64,000 nt of DNA from Streptomyces reniochalinae (GTDB lineage: Bacteria; Actinomycetota; Actinomycetes; Streptomycetales; Streptomycetaceae). Location of the stretch: contig NZ_QOIM01000046.1 in NCBI RefSeq assembly GCF_003323735.1, forward strand, positions 62,001-126,000. The letters run 5' to 3'. The notes below the pieces were generated by a model. It had not been told where the DNA came from and ran no database searches. It worked only from the letters and a program-made list of their open reading frames with translations. Positions 48,965 through 57,453 of the stretch are shown here, piece by piece (position 1 is the stretch's first letter; each line of letters starts with the position of its first letter). Made by a program: the position numbers and the translations under genes.

Positions 48965-49285
48965 ATGGCTTACGAGATTCCGGTGACGCAGGCGCGGGCC
49001 GAGCTGGCGGATCTGATCAACCGGGTCGTCTACGGGAACGAGCGCGTGGTCGTCACCCGGCACGGGAAGCCGCTCGTGGGACTGGTTCCGGCCGCTGACC
49101 TGGAGCGGCTGGAGGCCGCTGACGGGCAGGCCGGCGAACAGGCGGCGGAGGAGATCATCAGCACCGTCTCCGGGTTCCGGGACGTCGGCGCGGGTGCCGC
49201 GGCCGCCGAGCCCCGGCGGTTCGGCATCGCGGCCGAACACCGCGGCCCGGCCGCCGGAGACCGGCGACCGGGCCAGGGGAGCTGA
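48965..49285 (+). CDS. Phd/YefM-family antitoxin-like protein (no toxin adjacent)
   Basis: The 106-residue protein opens MAYEIPVTQARAELADLINR and continues VVVTRHGKPLVGLVPAADLE, the full Phd/YefM DNA-binding domain. The C-terminal half is Ala/Gly-rich and disordered, where antitoxins usually bind their toxin. No RelE, Doc or PIN toxin follows; the next gene converges. ATG 48965 has TAGAAT (48952-48957) as -10 and CTGACC (48928-48933) as -35, so it is probably leaderless. Confidence 0.82.
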   Translation: MAYEIPVTQARAELADLINRVVYGNERVVVTRHGKPLVGLVPAADLERLEAADGQAGEQAAEEIISTVSGFRDVGAGAAAAEPRRFGIAAEHRGPAAGDRRPGQGS

Positions 49286-49310
49286 GCTCGCGCGTACGCA
49301 CGCGGCGCGT

Positions 49311-49376
49311 TCAGGAGTCGAGTTTCCGCACGGCGTGCGCGGCGCTCAGGAGCTGAGCTCCCACACCGCGTGCGCG
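49311..49376 (-). repeat. Imperfect duplication of the M28 peptidase C-terminal coding tail
   Basis: The 31 bases 49346-49376, encoding the last residues AHAVWELSS region and stop, are repeated at 49311-49341 with 25 identical positions, encoding AHAVRKLDS and another stop in a different frame. The second copy lies just past the true stop. Confidence 0.65.
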
Positions 49377-50344
49377 ATGGCGTCGCTGTGCAGGTCGAGC
49401 GCCTCCTCGTTGATGTTCGAGAGGTCGTCGCACGCCGAGTGGTAGCACGCGTCGTACGGCTCGCCCGCCGTGCCGCCCCACTTGTCGGCCTGGGCCTGCG
49501 TCATGGTCTCCCCGGCGCCGGTGAAGCTGCCGCCCACGGTGACCCCGGCGTCCTTGAACGAGGCGTGGTCGCTGCGCCCGTTGACCTCCTCGGACGCCTC
49601 CGTCTCGATGCCCTTGGACTGGAACCACTCGGTGAAGACCGCCTCGACGGAGGGGTCGTCCTCGTAGACGAAGTGGCCCGCGTTGGGTGAGCCGATCATG
49701 TCGAAGTTGAGGTAGGTGCCGATGGCGCCGATCTCGTCCTGGCCGAGGCTGTCGACGTAGTGGCGCGAGCCGACCAGACCTTCCTCCTCGGCGTCCCACC
49801 AGGCGAACCGCAGATGCTTGGAGGGCTTGAGGTCTGCCTTGGCGACGGCCAGCGCCGTCTCCAGGATCCCGGCGGAGCCCGAGCCGTTGTCGTTGATGCC
49901 GGGGCCCGAGGAGACCGAGTCGAGGTGGGCTCCGGTCATGACGGTGGAATCCGTGGCGCCACCGGGCCAGTCGGCGACGAGGTTGTAGCCGGTGCTGCCG
50001 TTGTTGTCGAACTCCTGGATGGTGGTCTTGTAGCCGGCGGCGTCCAGCTTCTCCTTGATGTAGTCGAGGGAGGCCTTGTAGCCGGGCCGGCCGTGGGCAC
50101 GGTTCCCGTCGTTGGCCTCCGCGACCGACTGGAGGTCCTTGAGGTCCTGTTGGACGGCGGCGACGGAGATGTCGGGCGCCTCGGCGGCGTGCGGGCCCTT
50201 CTCGGCGCCCGGGCTGGCCTGCGCCCCGGCGGCACCGAGGAGGGTGAGGGCCAGCGCCGCGCTGGAGGCGGCGGCGAAGGCGGTGCGGCGGGGGCGTCTG
50301 CGCGGGACGCCGGTGGAGCTTGCGCGTATCTGTCCGCGTGTCAC
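49346..50344 (-). CDS. Secreted M28-family aminopeptidase
   Basis: The 332-residue zinc aminopeptidase resembles the S. griseus leucine aminopeptidase. GTG 50342-50344 after GGAG starts a long signal peptide (RRRPRRTAFAAASSAALALT, cleavage near ASPGA). Zinc ligands are all present: His140 (TGAHLDS), Asp152 (GINDNGSG), Glu in DAEEEGL (about 186-188), Asp215 (NFDMIGS) and His302 (CYHSACDD). Two cysteines at the end (DACYHSACDD) probably form a disulfide. It removes N-terminal residues from peptides outside the cell. The 3' tail shows a short duplication. Confidence 0.93.
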   Translation of the reverse strand: MTRGQIRASSTGVPRRRPRRTAFAAASSAALALTLLGAAGAQASPGAEKGPHAAEAPDISVAAVQQDLKDLQSVAEANDGNRAHGRPGYKASLDYIKEKLDAAGYKTTIQEFDNNGSTGYNLVADWPGGATDSTVMTGAHLDSVSSGPGINDNGSGSAGILETALAVAKADLKPSKHLRFAWWDAEEEGLVGSRHYVDSLGQDEIGAIGTYLNFDMIGSPNAGHFVYEDDPSVEAVFTEWFQSKGIETEASEEVNGRSDHASFKDAGVTVGGSFTGAGETMTQAQADKWGGTAGEPYDACYHSACDDLSNINEEALDLHSDAIAHAVWELSS

Positions 50345-50462
50345 TGCTGGGCTCCGATGCTGTCGTGGGGGATGTGGGGGGTTCGCCGAGGACGGCGGCC
50401 GTCGCCCGGAGCGGCGAGGCGATTGACGCGGACATGAGACTGCTGGCGCGGTGCTGTTCCCG

Positions 50463-51500
50463 TCAAGAGCGCATAGCGGACGGTGCGTCGCGGTCGGCGG
50501 ACAGGGGCGCGGCAGCGCGCTGCCGACCGTCGCGCAGCCCGCCGAGGGCGAGCGCGGTCAGGCCGAGCACCGCCCACACGGTCAGCACCAGTACGGGGGT
50601 GTCCACGGCGCGCCCGTCGAAGAATCCGACCCCGCGCAGCAGCGTGCCCCCGGCCCCCGGCGGCAGCCACTGGCCCAGCGTGCCGATCGGTTCGGGCAGG
50701 AGCTCGGGCGCGGACGGCACCCCGGACCACGGATTGCCCAGCAGCACCGTCAACATCGCGCCGACACCGATGCCTTTGAGCCCCAGCAGGGTGCCGAGTC
50801 CGGCGACGGCGGAGCTGACCGCCAGCACTGTGAGCCCCAACGCGCCGACCTCCGCCCACCAGTTGCCGGCCAGCACGCCCAGCCAGCTGTCGGTGAGGGC
50901 GGCCGCCGCGAGCCCGACCAGGGCCGCGCTTGCGAGCAGCGCGAGCATGCCTCGCGTCCCGCGCAGCCGCATCAGGGTCACCAGGGCTCCGGTCGCCACT
51001 CCGGCCAGGGCCAGCGGGAGCACGCTCGCGCTGAGCGCGGAGCCGCGCGGGTCGCCAGGTGGTGTGGGGACGACGTCCTCGGAGTGCACCCGTGGGCCCT
51101 CGGGCGCGGCCTTGGTCGCGGCCTCGGTCAGCAGCTGGGCGACGGCGGGACCGGCCGCGCTCGCGGTCAGCAGCTTCGGCCCGCGGGGGGTGGCGACGAG
51201 GGCGCCGTAGACGTCCCTGTCGCGTACGGCCTCGCGGGCGGCGGCCTCGTCCGCGTACCTGTGCAGCTCGAAGGCGTCCGGGTGCTGCTCCAGCCGGGCC
51301 TCCACGCGAGCGGTGGCCGCGGCGGGTCCGGCGACGCCGAGCGGCAGGTCGTGGGGCGCGGTGCGAGCCGCGGGCCAGGCGAAGGCCCACAGCGCGAAGG
51401 AGACGAGCAGGGGAACGGCGACCAGGACCACGACGGGCCCCGGCAGCTGACGGACGCGCCCTGAGCGGGGTGCGGAAGAGGATGCTTCCGGTGCGTGCAT
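50463..51500 (-). CDS. ABC-2/YhgE-like membrane protein
   Basis: The 345-residue product has one N-terminal membrane helix (VVVLVAVPLLVSFALWAFAW), an external domain of about 130 residues, then five or six helices and a closing PPGAGGTLLRGVGFFDGRAV, the layout of YhgE/Pip-like and ABC-2 permease-type proteins. No ATPase gene is adjacent. ATG 51498-51500 has GAAAGG. It is divergent from a TetR regulator with TetR-like sites between them, as in many drug-efflux loci, so it is probably the regulated gene. Four 8-bp repeats lie in its leader. Confidence 0.75.
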   Translation of the reverse strand: MHAPEASSSAPRSGRVRQLPGPVVVLVAVPLLVSFALWAFAWPAARTAPHDLPLGVAGPAAATARVEARLEQHPDAFELHRYADEAAAREAVRDRDVYGALVATPRGPKLLTASAAGPAVAQLLTEAATKAAPEGPRVHSEDVVPTPPGDPRGSALSASVLPLALAGVATGALVTLMRLRGTRGMLALLASAALVGLAAAALTDSWLGVLAGNWWAEVGALGLTVLAVSSAVAGLGTLLGLKGIGVGAMLTVLLGNPWSGVPSAPELLPEPIGTLGQWLPPGAGGTLLRGVGFFDGRAVDTPVLVLTVWAVLGLTALALGGLRDGRQRAAAPLSADRDAPSAMRS

Positions 51501-51515
51501 GGTGCGACCTTTCGT

Positions 51516-51550
51516 CGGCGGTGCGGCGGTGCGGCGGTGCGGCGGTGCGG
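51516..51550. repeat. 8-bp tandem repeat in the permease leader
   Basis: CGGCGGTG is repeated four times without interruption from 51516 to 51547, followed by a partial copy. It lies within the 5' leader of the minus-strand permease gene and could vary in copy number by slippage. Confidence 0.75.
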
Positions 51551-51570
51551 CTTCGCGAATAGAGAATGAC

Positions 51571-51644
51571 CGTTCGTTTTCATTGGCGGGGACACCGTGT
51601 CGCCGTGCGCGGTGATTGTCAAGAAGGAACGTTCGTTTTAAGCT
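51571..51644. promoter_or_regulatory. Repeated CGTTCGTTTT elements and TetR promoter
   Basis: CGTTCGTTTT occurs at 51571-51580, within the partial dyad AATGA...TCATT, and again at 51630-51639. The sequences resemble AATGAACGTTCGTTCATT-type TetR sites. TTGTCA (51616-51621) and TAAGCT (51639-51644), 17 bases apart, fit -35 and -10 for the regulator, ending seven bases before ATG 51652. The second element overlaps this promoter. Confidence 0.55.
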
Positions 51645-51651
51645 GGCGTCC

Positions 51652-52290
51652 ATGGCTCGCGTCTCCCCTGAACACCTCGAAGCCCGCCGTCGCCAGATCC
51701 TCGACGGCGCCCGCCGGTGCTTCCTGCGGAACGGCTTCCACGCCGCCTCCATGCAGGACGTGCTGCGGGAGAGCGGGCTGTCCGCCGGCGCGGTCTACCG
51801 GTACTTCCGCAGCAAGGACGAGATCGTCGTGGCCGTGGCGCAAGAAGCGCTGGTCACGATCCGCGCCTCGTTCGAGCGGGTGACGGCCGCCGAGGTGCCG
51901 CCGACGCCGGACGAGCTCTTCCGCGAGGTCTTCGGCAGGCTTCAGGAGGAGATGGGTGCGGGCAGGGACCCGCGGGAGCTGCCCCGTCTGCTCGTCCAGG
52001 TGTGGGGGGAGGGGCTGCGCAATCCGGAGCTGGCCGACGCGTTGAACGAGGCGTACGCCAGGCTCTCGGTGCAGTGGGCGCGCCTCGTCGAGGAGTACCA
52101 GGCGTGGGGCTGGGTGGATCCCCAGGCCAACACCGTGCACGTGGCCCGCACCCTGATCGGCGCGGTGCAGGGGTACTTCGTCCAGCAGGCGCTGTGGGGC
52201 GGGATCGCGCCCGACGAGTTCGCCAGGGGGCTGCGTGCCCTGGTGTCCATGTCGGTGCCGCAACACCCGGGCGGCGACCCGGCGCCCTGA
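51652..52290 (+). CDS. TetR-family transcriptional regulator
   Basis: ATG 51652 gives 212 residues. The helix-turn-helix is ILDGARRCFLRNGFHAASMQ followed by LSAGAVYRYFRSKDEIVVAV. The ligand domain follows (LPRLLVQVWGEGLRNPELAD, NTVHVARTLIGAVQGYFVQQ). It is divergent from the permease-like gene and probably represses it and itself. The -10 position suggests a leaderless transcript; an upstream start at 51616 would lie in the promoter. The inducer is unknown. Confidence 0.9.
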   Translation: MARVSPEHLEARRRQILDGARRCFLRNGFHAASMQDVLRESGLSAGAVYRYFRSKDEIVVAVAQEALVTIRASFERVTAAEVPPTPDELFREVFGRLQEEMGAGRDPRELPRLLVQVWGEGLRNPELADALNEAYARLSVQWARLVEEYQAWGWVDPQANTVHVARTLIGAVQGYFVQQALWGGIAPDEFARGLRALVSMSVPQHPGGDPAP

Positions 52291-52390
52291 GCGCCCCGAG
52301 CGCGCTGCGCACCCCGAGCGCCCTGAGTGCGCTCCGCCTGAACGCGCGTGCGCCGTGCGGACAGCTTCCGGCAGCCGTAGGAGAGAGGTG

Positions 52391-52431
52391 CTTACGGCAC
52401 CGAAACAGTGCCGTCGTAACCTCAGAGAACG
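52391..52431 (+). promoter_or_regulatory. GlnR-like box upstream of the urease operon
   Basis: CTTAC-n6-GAAAC (52391-52406) matches the gTnAC-n6-GaAAC consensus of the nitrogen regulator GlnR except at the first base. GTAAC-n6-GAACG follows at 52416-52431, nine rather than six bases later. Urease genes are established GlnR targets in Streptomyces coelicolor. The site lies 113-153 bases before the ureA start. Confidence 0.6.
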
Positions 52432-52452
52432 TCAGGGGCAGTTGCGGCCGCG

Positions 52453-52470
52453 GTATCACGTGTGTGATAC
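52453..52470. promoter_or_regulatory. GTATCAC-GTGT-GTGATAC palindrome upstream of ureA
   Basis: An 18-bp dyad with perfect 7-bp arms lies 74-91 bases before ureA and 22 bases past the GlnR-like box. GTGATAC-type dyads are bound by GntR/FadR-type regulators. It could be a second operator of the urease operon. Confidence 0.5.
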
Positions 52471-52543
52471 ATCTACCGACGTGTGTCGTCGCCGCAGTGA
52501 CCTGGGCGTTCCCGGGCGCGGTGACGACGGTGAGGTGGAGAGT

Positions 52544-52846
52544 ATGCAATTGACCCCGCACGAGCAGGAGCGGCTGCTCATACACGTCGCCGCCGACGTG
52601 GCACAGCGGCGCAAGGACCGCGGAGTCCGCCTGAACCACCCCGAGGCGACCGCGTTGATCACCGCGCACGTCCTGGAGGGCGCCAGGGACGGGCGCACCG
52701 TCGCGCAGTTGATGGAGTCGGGGCGCACGGTCCTTACGCGTGACGACGTCATGGAGGGGATTCCGGAGATGCTCCACGACGTGCAGGTCGAGGCGACGTT
52801 CCCCGACGGCACCAAGCTCGTGACCGTCCACGAGCCGATCGCCTGA
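52544..52846 (+). CDS. ureA: Urease gamma subunit
   Basis: The 100-residue protein (MQLTPHEQERLLIHVAADVA) is the smallest structural subunit of urease, which splits urea to ammonia and carbamate. Family blocks RRKDRGVRLNHPEATALITA, GKTVAQLM-like TVAQLMESGRTVLTRDDVME, and VEATFPDGTKLVTVHEPI are all present. GAGGTGGAG precedes the ATG. It is the first gene of ureABCFGD. Confidence 0.95.
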   Translation: MQLTPHEQERLLIHVAADVAQRRKDRGVRLNHPEATALITAHVLEGARDGRTVAQLMESGRTVLTRDDVMEGIPEMLHDVQVEATFPDGTKLVTVHEPIA

Positions 52847-52871
52847 CCGCGCCGACGAGGAGCCGCACACC

Positions 52872-53183
52872 ATGATTCCCGGAGAGATCCTCTACGCCGA
52901 GGAGCCGGTGCCGGTCAACGCGGGCGCCGACGTGACCCGGCTGACCGTGCTCAACTCCGCCGACCGGCCCGTCCAGGTCGGCTCCCACTACCACTTCGCC
53001 GAGGCCAACCCCGGACTCGACTTCGACCGCGAGGCCGCGCGGGGCACGCGCCTGGACATCGCGGCCGGAACCGCCGTCCGCTTCGAGCCCGGCATCCCCG
53101 TCGACGTCGCCCTCGTACCGATCGGCGGCCGGCGCGTCGTCGCCGGACTGCGTTCCGCCACTGGAGGCCCCCTCGATGCTTGA
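52872..53183 (+). CDS. ureB: Urease beta subunit
   Basis: The 103-residue product has MIPGEILYAEEPVPVNAGAD, VQVGSHYHFAEANPGLDFDR and VRFEPGIPVDVALVPIGGRR, the complete urease beta signature. It packs against UreA and UreC in the trimeric enzyme. It starts 25 bases after ureA and overlaps the ureC start by eight bases. Confidence 0.95.
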   Translation: MIPGEILYAEEPVPVNAGADVTRLTVLNSADRPVQVGSHYHFAEANPGLDFDREAARGTRLDIAAGTAVRFEPGIPVDVALVPIGGRRVVAGLRSATGGPLDA

Positions 53184-54897
53184 GCTGTCCCGCGCCGCCT
53201 ACGCCGACCTCTTCGGCCCCACCACAGGTGACCGCGTACGGCTGGCAGACACCGCGCTCGTCGTCGAGATCGAGGACGATCTGGCAGGCGGACCCGGACG
53301 CTCGGGCGACGAAGCCGTCTTCGGCGGCGGCAAGGTCATCCGCGAGTCCATGGGGCAGTCGCTGGTCACCCGCGCCGAGGGCACCCCGGACACCGTGATC
53401 ACCGGAGCACTCGTCCTCGACCACTGGGGCGTCGTCAAGGCGGATGTCGGCATCCGCGACGGCCGGATCGTCGCGCTCGGCAAGGCCGGCAACCCCGACA
53501 CCATGGACGGCGTCCACCCGGACCTGGTCATCGGCCCCGAAACCGAGATCATCGCGGGCAACGGCAAGATCCTCACGGCCGGCGCGATCGACGCGCATGT
53601 GCACTTCATCTGCCCCCAACTCATCGACGAGGCGCTGGCCTCCGGCATCACCACGCTGGTGGGCGGCGGCACGGGGCCCGCCGAGGGCTCCAAGGCCACG
53701 ACGGTCACCCCCGGCGCCTGGCACATGGCCCGCACGCTGGAGGGCATGGACGGACTGCCGGTCAACGTCGGCCTGCTCGGCAAGGGCAACACCGTCTCCC
53801 GGCCCGCGATGATGAGCCAACTGCGCGGCGGTGCCGTCGGATTCAAGATCCACGAGGACTGGGGCGCCACCCCGGCCGCCATCGACGCCTGCCTGTCCGT
53901 CTGCGACGAGACGGGCGCGCAGGTCGCCATCCACACCGACACCCTGAACGAGGCCGGGTTCGTCGGCGACACCCTCGCCGCGATCGCCGGGCGCGGCATC
54001 CACGCGTACCACACCGAGGGCGCGGGCGGCGGGCACGCGCCCGATATCATCACCGTCGTCGGTGAGGCCAACGTCCTGCCCTCGTCCACCAATCCGACGC
54101 GGCCGCACACCGTCAACACCATCGAGGAACACCTCGACATGCTGATGGTCTGCCACCACCTCAACCCTGCCGTGCCCGAGGACCTCGCCTTCGCCGAGTC
54201 CCGCATCAGGCCCAGCACCATCGCCGCCGAGGACACCCTGCACGACCTCGGCGCCATCTCGATCATCTCGTCCGACTCCCAGGCCATGGGCCGCATCGGC
54301 GAGGTCGTGCTGCGCACGTGGCAGACCGCGCACGTGATGAAGGAGCGGTACGGGGCCCTGGCCGGCGACGGGCGAGCCGACAACCTGCGGGCACGTCGCT
54401 ATGTCGCCAAATACACCATCAACCCGGCCGTCGCGCAGGGCATGGACGACGAGATCGGCTCCGTGGAGACCGGCAAGCTCGCCGACCTGGTGCTGTGGGA
54501 CCCGGCCTTCTTCGGCGTCAAGCCACAGCTCGTCATCAAGGGCGGCCAGGTCGCCTACGCGCAGATCGGGGACGCCAACGCGTCCATCCCCACCCCGCAG
54601 CCGGTGCTGCCACGGCGGATGTTCGGTGCCACCGGGCGGGCCCCCGGCGCCAACTCCGTGAACTTCGTGACCCGGACCGCGTTCGACGACAACCTGCCCG
54701 AACGGCTGGCCCTCACCAAGCGGTTCGTCGCCATCCGCGACACCCGCCCCGTCACCAAGGCCGACATGCGCCGGAACGACGCCCGCCCCGATGTACGCGT
54801 CGACCCCGACACCTTCACCGTCACGATCGACGGCGACCCTGTCGACCCGTCCCCGGCGAAGACCCTGCCGATGGCGCAGCGGTACTTCCTGTTCTGA
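53176..54897 (+). CDS. ureC: Urease alpha (catalytic) subunit
   Basis: The 573-residue subunit carries the dinickel centre. The ligands are seen in order: IDAHVHFICPQ (His141, His143), the carbamylated Lys224 in GFKIHEDWGATP, VAIHTDTLNEAGF (His253), IHAYHTEGAGGGHAPDI, the flap MVCHHLNPAVPEDLAFAESR with its His-His, and ISSDSQAMGRIGE (Asp). The start overlaps ureB, suggesting coupling. The C-terminus ends PMAQRYFLF as in active ureases. Confidence 0.97.
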   Translation: MLELSRAAYADLFGPTTGDRVRLADTALVVEIEDDLAGGPGRSGDEAVFGGGKVIRESMGQSLVTRAEGTPDTVITGALVLDHWGVVKADVGIRDGRIVALGKAGNPDTMDGVHPDLVIGPETEIIAGNGKILTAGAIDAHVHFICPQLIDEALASGITTLVGGGTGPAEGSKATTVTPGAWHMARTLEGMDGLPVNVGLLGKGNTVSRPAMMSQLRGGAVGFKIHEDWGATPAAIDACLSVCDETGAQVAIHTDTLNEAGFVGDTLAAIAGRGIHAYHTEGAGGGHAPDIITVVGEANVLPSSTNPTRPHTVNTIEEHLDMLMVCHHLNPAVPEDLAFAESRIRPSTIAAEDTLHDLGAISIISSDSQAMGRIGEVVLRTWQTAHVMKERYGALAGDGRADNLRARRYVAKYTINPAVAQGMDDEIGSVETGKLADLVLWDPAFFGVKPQLVIKGGQVAYAQIGDANASIPTPQPVLPRRMFGATGRAPGANSVNFVTRTAFDDNLPERLALTKRFVAIRDTRPVTKADMRRNDARPDVRVDPDTFTVTIDGDPVDPSPAKTLPMAQRYFLF

Positions 54898-54950
54898 GCG
54901 ACACCCTCTCCCCGCGGTGGAGCGCCGGGAGACGACTGGAGGTTCACACC

Positions 54951-55619
54951 ATGCGCTCAGGCGCCGCCACCTTGCTGGTGCTCGCCGACGGCAGGTTCCC
55001 CGCCGGCGGGCACGCCCACTCGGGAGGTGCCGAGGCTGCCGTCAAGGCGGGCCGGATCCGGGACGCGGCGAGCCTGCACCGCTTCTGCGAGGGCCGGCTC
55101 CACACGGCAGGGCTGACGGCGGCGGCCCTCGCGGCGGCGGCCGCGGCCGGGGCCGACCCTCTCGCGCTGGACGAGGCCGCCGACGCCCGGACGCCCTCGC
55201 CCGCGCTGCGCCGCACGGCACGCAGGCTGGGCCGGCAGATGATGCGCGCGGCCCGGTCCACCTGGCCGGGACCCGACCTCGACGCGCTGGCCGCCGCCCG
55301 TCCCAAGGGCGCGCACCAGCCGGTGGTGCTGGGTCTGACGGCGCGCTCCGCGGGTCTCACCCCGCTGGACGCGGCGCACGCCGCCGCCTACGAGAACGTG
55401 AGCGGCCCCGCGACGGCGGTCGTCCGCCTGCTCGGCCTCGACCCGTTCGACGCCACCGCGGTGCTGGCCCGTCTCGCCCCCGGCATGGAGGAGGTGGCGA
55501 GGCGGGCCGGGGAAGCGGCCAGGGGTCCCGTCGAGGACCTGCCCGCCGCCTCCGCACCGCTTCTGGAGATCACCACTGAGCAGCACGCGGCCTGGCCCGT
55601 ACGCCTCTTCGCCTCCTGA
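54951..55619 (+). CDS. ureF: Urease accessory protein UreF
   Basis: The 222-residue helical protein (LLVLADGRFPAGGHAHSGGA, then AAYENVSGPATAVVRLLGLD and FDATAVLARLAPGMEEVARR) activates the GTPase UreG in the UreD-UreF-UreG complex that loads nickel and CO2 onto urease. ATG 54951 follows CTGGAGG. The open frame continues far upstream inside ureC in another phase and is not used. It is 53 bases after ureC. Confidence 0.93.
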   Translation: MRSGAATLLVLADGRFPAGGHAHSGGAEAAVKAGRIRDAASLHRFCEGRLHTAGLTAAALAAAAAAGADPLALDEAADARTPSPALRRTARRLGRQMMRAARSTWPGPDLDALAAARPKGAHQPVVLGLTARSAGLTPLDAAHAAAYENVSGPATAVVRLLGLDPFDATAVLARLAPGMEEVARRAGEAARGPVEDLPAASAPLLEITTEQHAAWPVRLFAS

Positions 55620-55740
55620 GGGCAGCCCGCCCGCTCCCCGCCGCACGGCGTCCCGCCGCCTCTGCCCAGGGGCGTCGGCCGTCCCCCTCGTCCCGCCGTC
55701 CCCGACCCGTACCCGCGCCCCGCACTTCCAGGAGGACCCC

Positions 55741-56522
<782 letters not shown>

Positions 56523-56526
<4 letters not shown>

Positions 56527-57302
56527 CGACGGCGACAGCGCTGCCCGTCACCGGAGTGCGGGCCCACGCCCGGATCACCGCGGCGCCCGACGGGCGCGGC
56601 GGCACGGCGCTGCCGCTGCGCAGCGGCGAGGGGCCGTTCGCCGTGCGGCGCACCCGCTCGGCGGACCCCTCGCGGGCGCGGGTCACCCTCGTCGGGGCGA
56701 TGAGCGCACCCCTGGGCGGGGACCGGCTGGCCATCGAGACCCGTGTCCGCGCCGGCGCGGCGCTGCGGGTGGACGGCAGCGCCGCCACCCTGGCGCTGCC
56801 GGGCCGCACCGCGGACCCCGCCCACTGGGACGTGCGCCTGGAGGTCGGCGAGGGCGGCCTGCTGCACTGGCTGCCCGAGCCGCTGATCTCCGCGTACGGC
56901 AGCGAGCTGCGCCAGAGTATCCGCGCCGAACTGGCTCCCGGCGCCCGCCTCGTGCTGCGGGACGAGCAGGTGCTCGGCCGCGCCGGGGAGGATCCTGGGC
57001 GGCTCACCAGCCGCCTGACGGTGCGGTACGCCGGGCGTCCGCTGCTCGACCAGCAGCTCGACGTCGGTCCGGGCGCGCCCGGCTGGGACGACGGCGCCGT
57101 GCTGGGCGGGCACCGTGCGGTGGGCCAACTCCTCGTCGTGGACCCCGGTCCGGGCGGCGAGCCGCCGCAGCCGCGGCCGCTGGGAGAGACGGCCGCCGTC
57201 ACGCCGCTGGCGGGACCTGGGGTGCTGGTGACGGCTGTGGCGCAGGATGCGCTGCGGCTGCGGCGGGTGCTCGACGAGGCGCTGACCTTCACTTCTTGGT
57301 GA
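56523..57302 (+). CDS. ureD: Urease accessory protein UreD
   Basis: The 259-residue beta-helix protein (VTLVGAMSAPLGGDRLAIET, GLLHWLPEPLISAYGSELRQ, LVLRDEQVLGRAGEDPGRLT) is the scaffold that binds apo-urease and the UreF-UreG pair. The ATG overlaps the ureG stop (ATGA). It is the last gene of the operon. No ureE is present in the cluster, so nickel delivery relies on UreG and UreF/UreD. Confidence 0.92.
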
Positions 57303-57323
57303 GGTACGGCACAAAGATACGTC

Positions 57324-57338
57324 TTGGTAAAGAACCAA
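57324..57338. promoter_or_regulatory. TTGGT-n5-ACCAA dyad upstream of the tripeptidyl aminopeptidase gene
   Basis: TTGGT (57324-57328) and ACCAA (57334-57338) lie in the AT-richest part of the 151-base gap between ureD and the peptidase gene. It may be a regulator site or a small ureD terminator stem. Confidence 0.35.
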
Positions 57339-57453
57339 CCTCTGCCCTGTCCCTTACCGCCCGTGAAGGAGAAAGATCCCCCTGACACCACCACCGTGGT
57401 CACCGACCACCGCCGTCACACATGCGGCAGCACCCGAAGGGGGACAAGTACAC

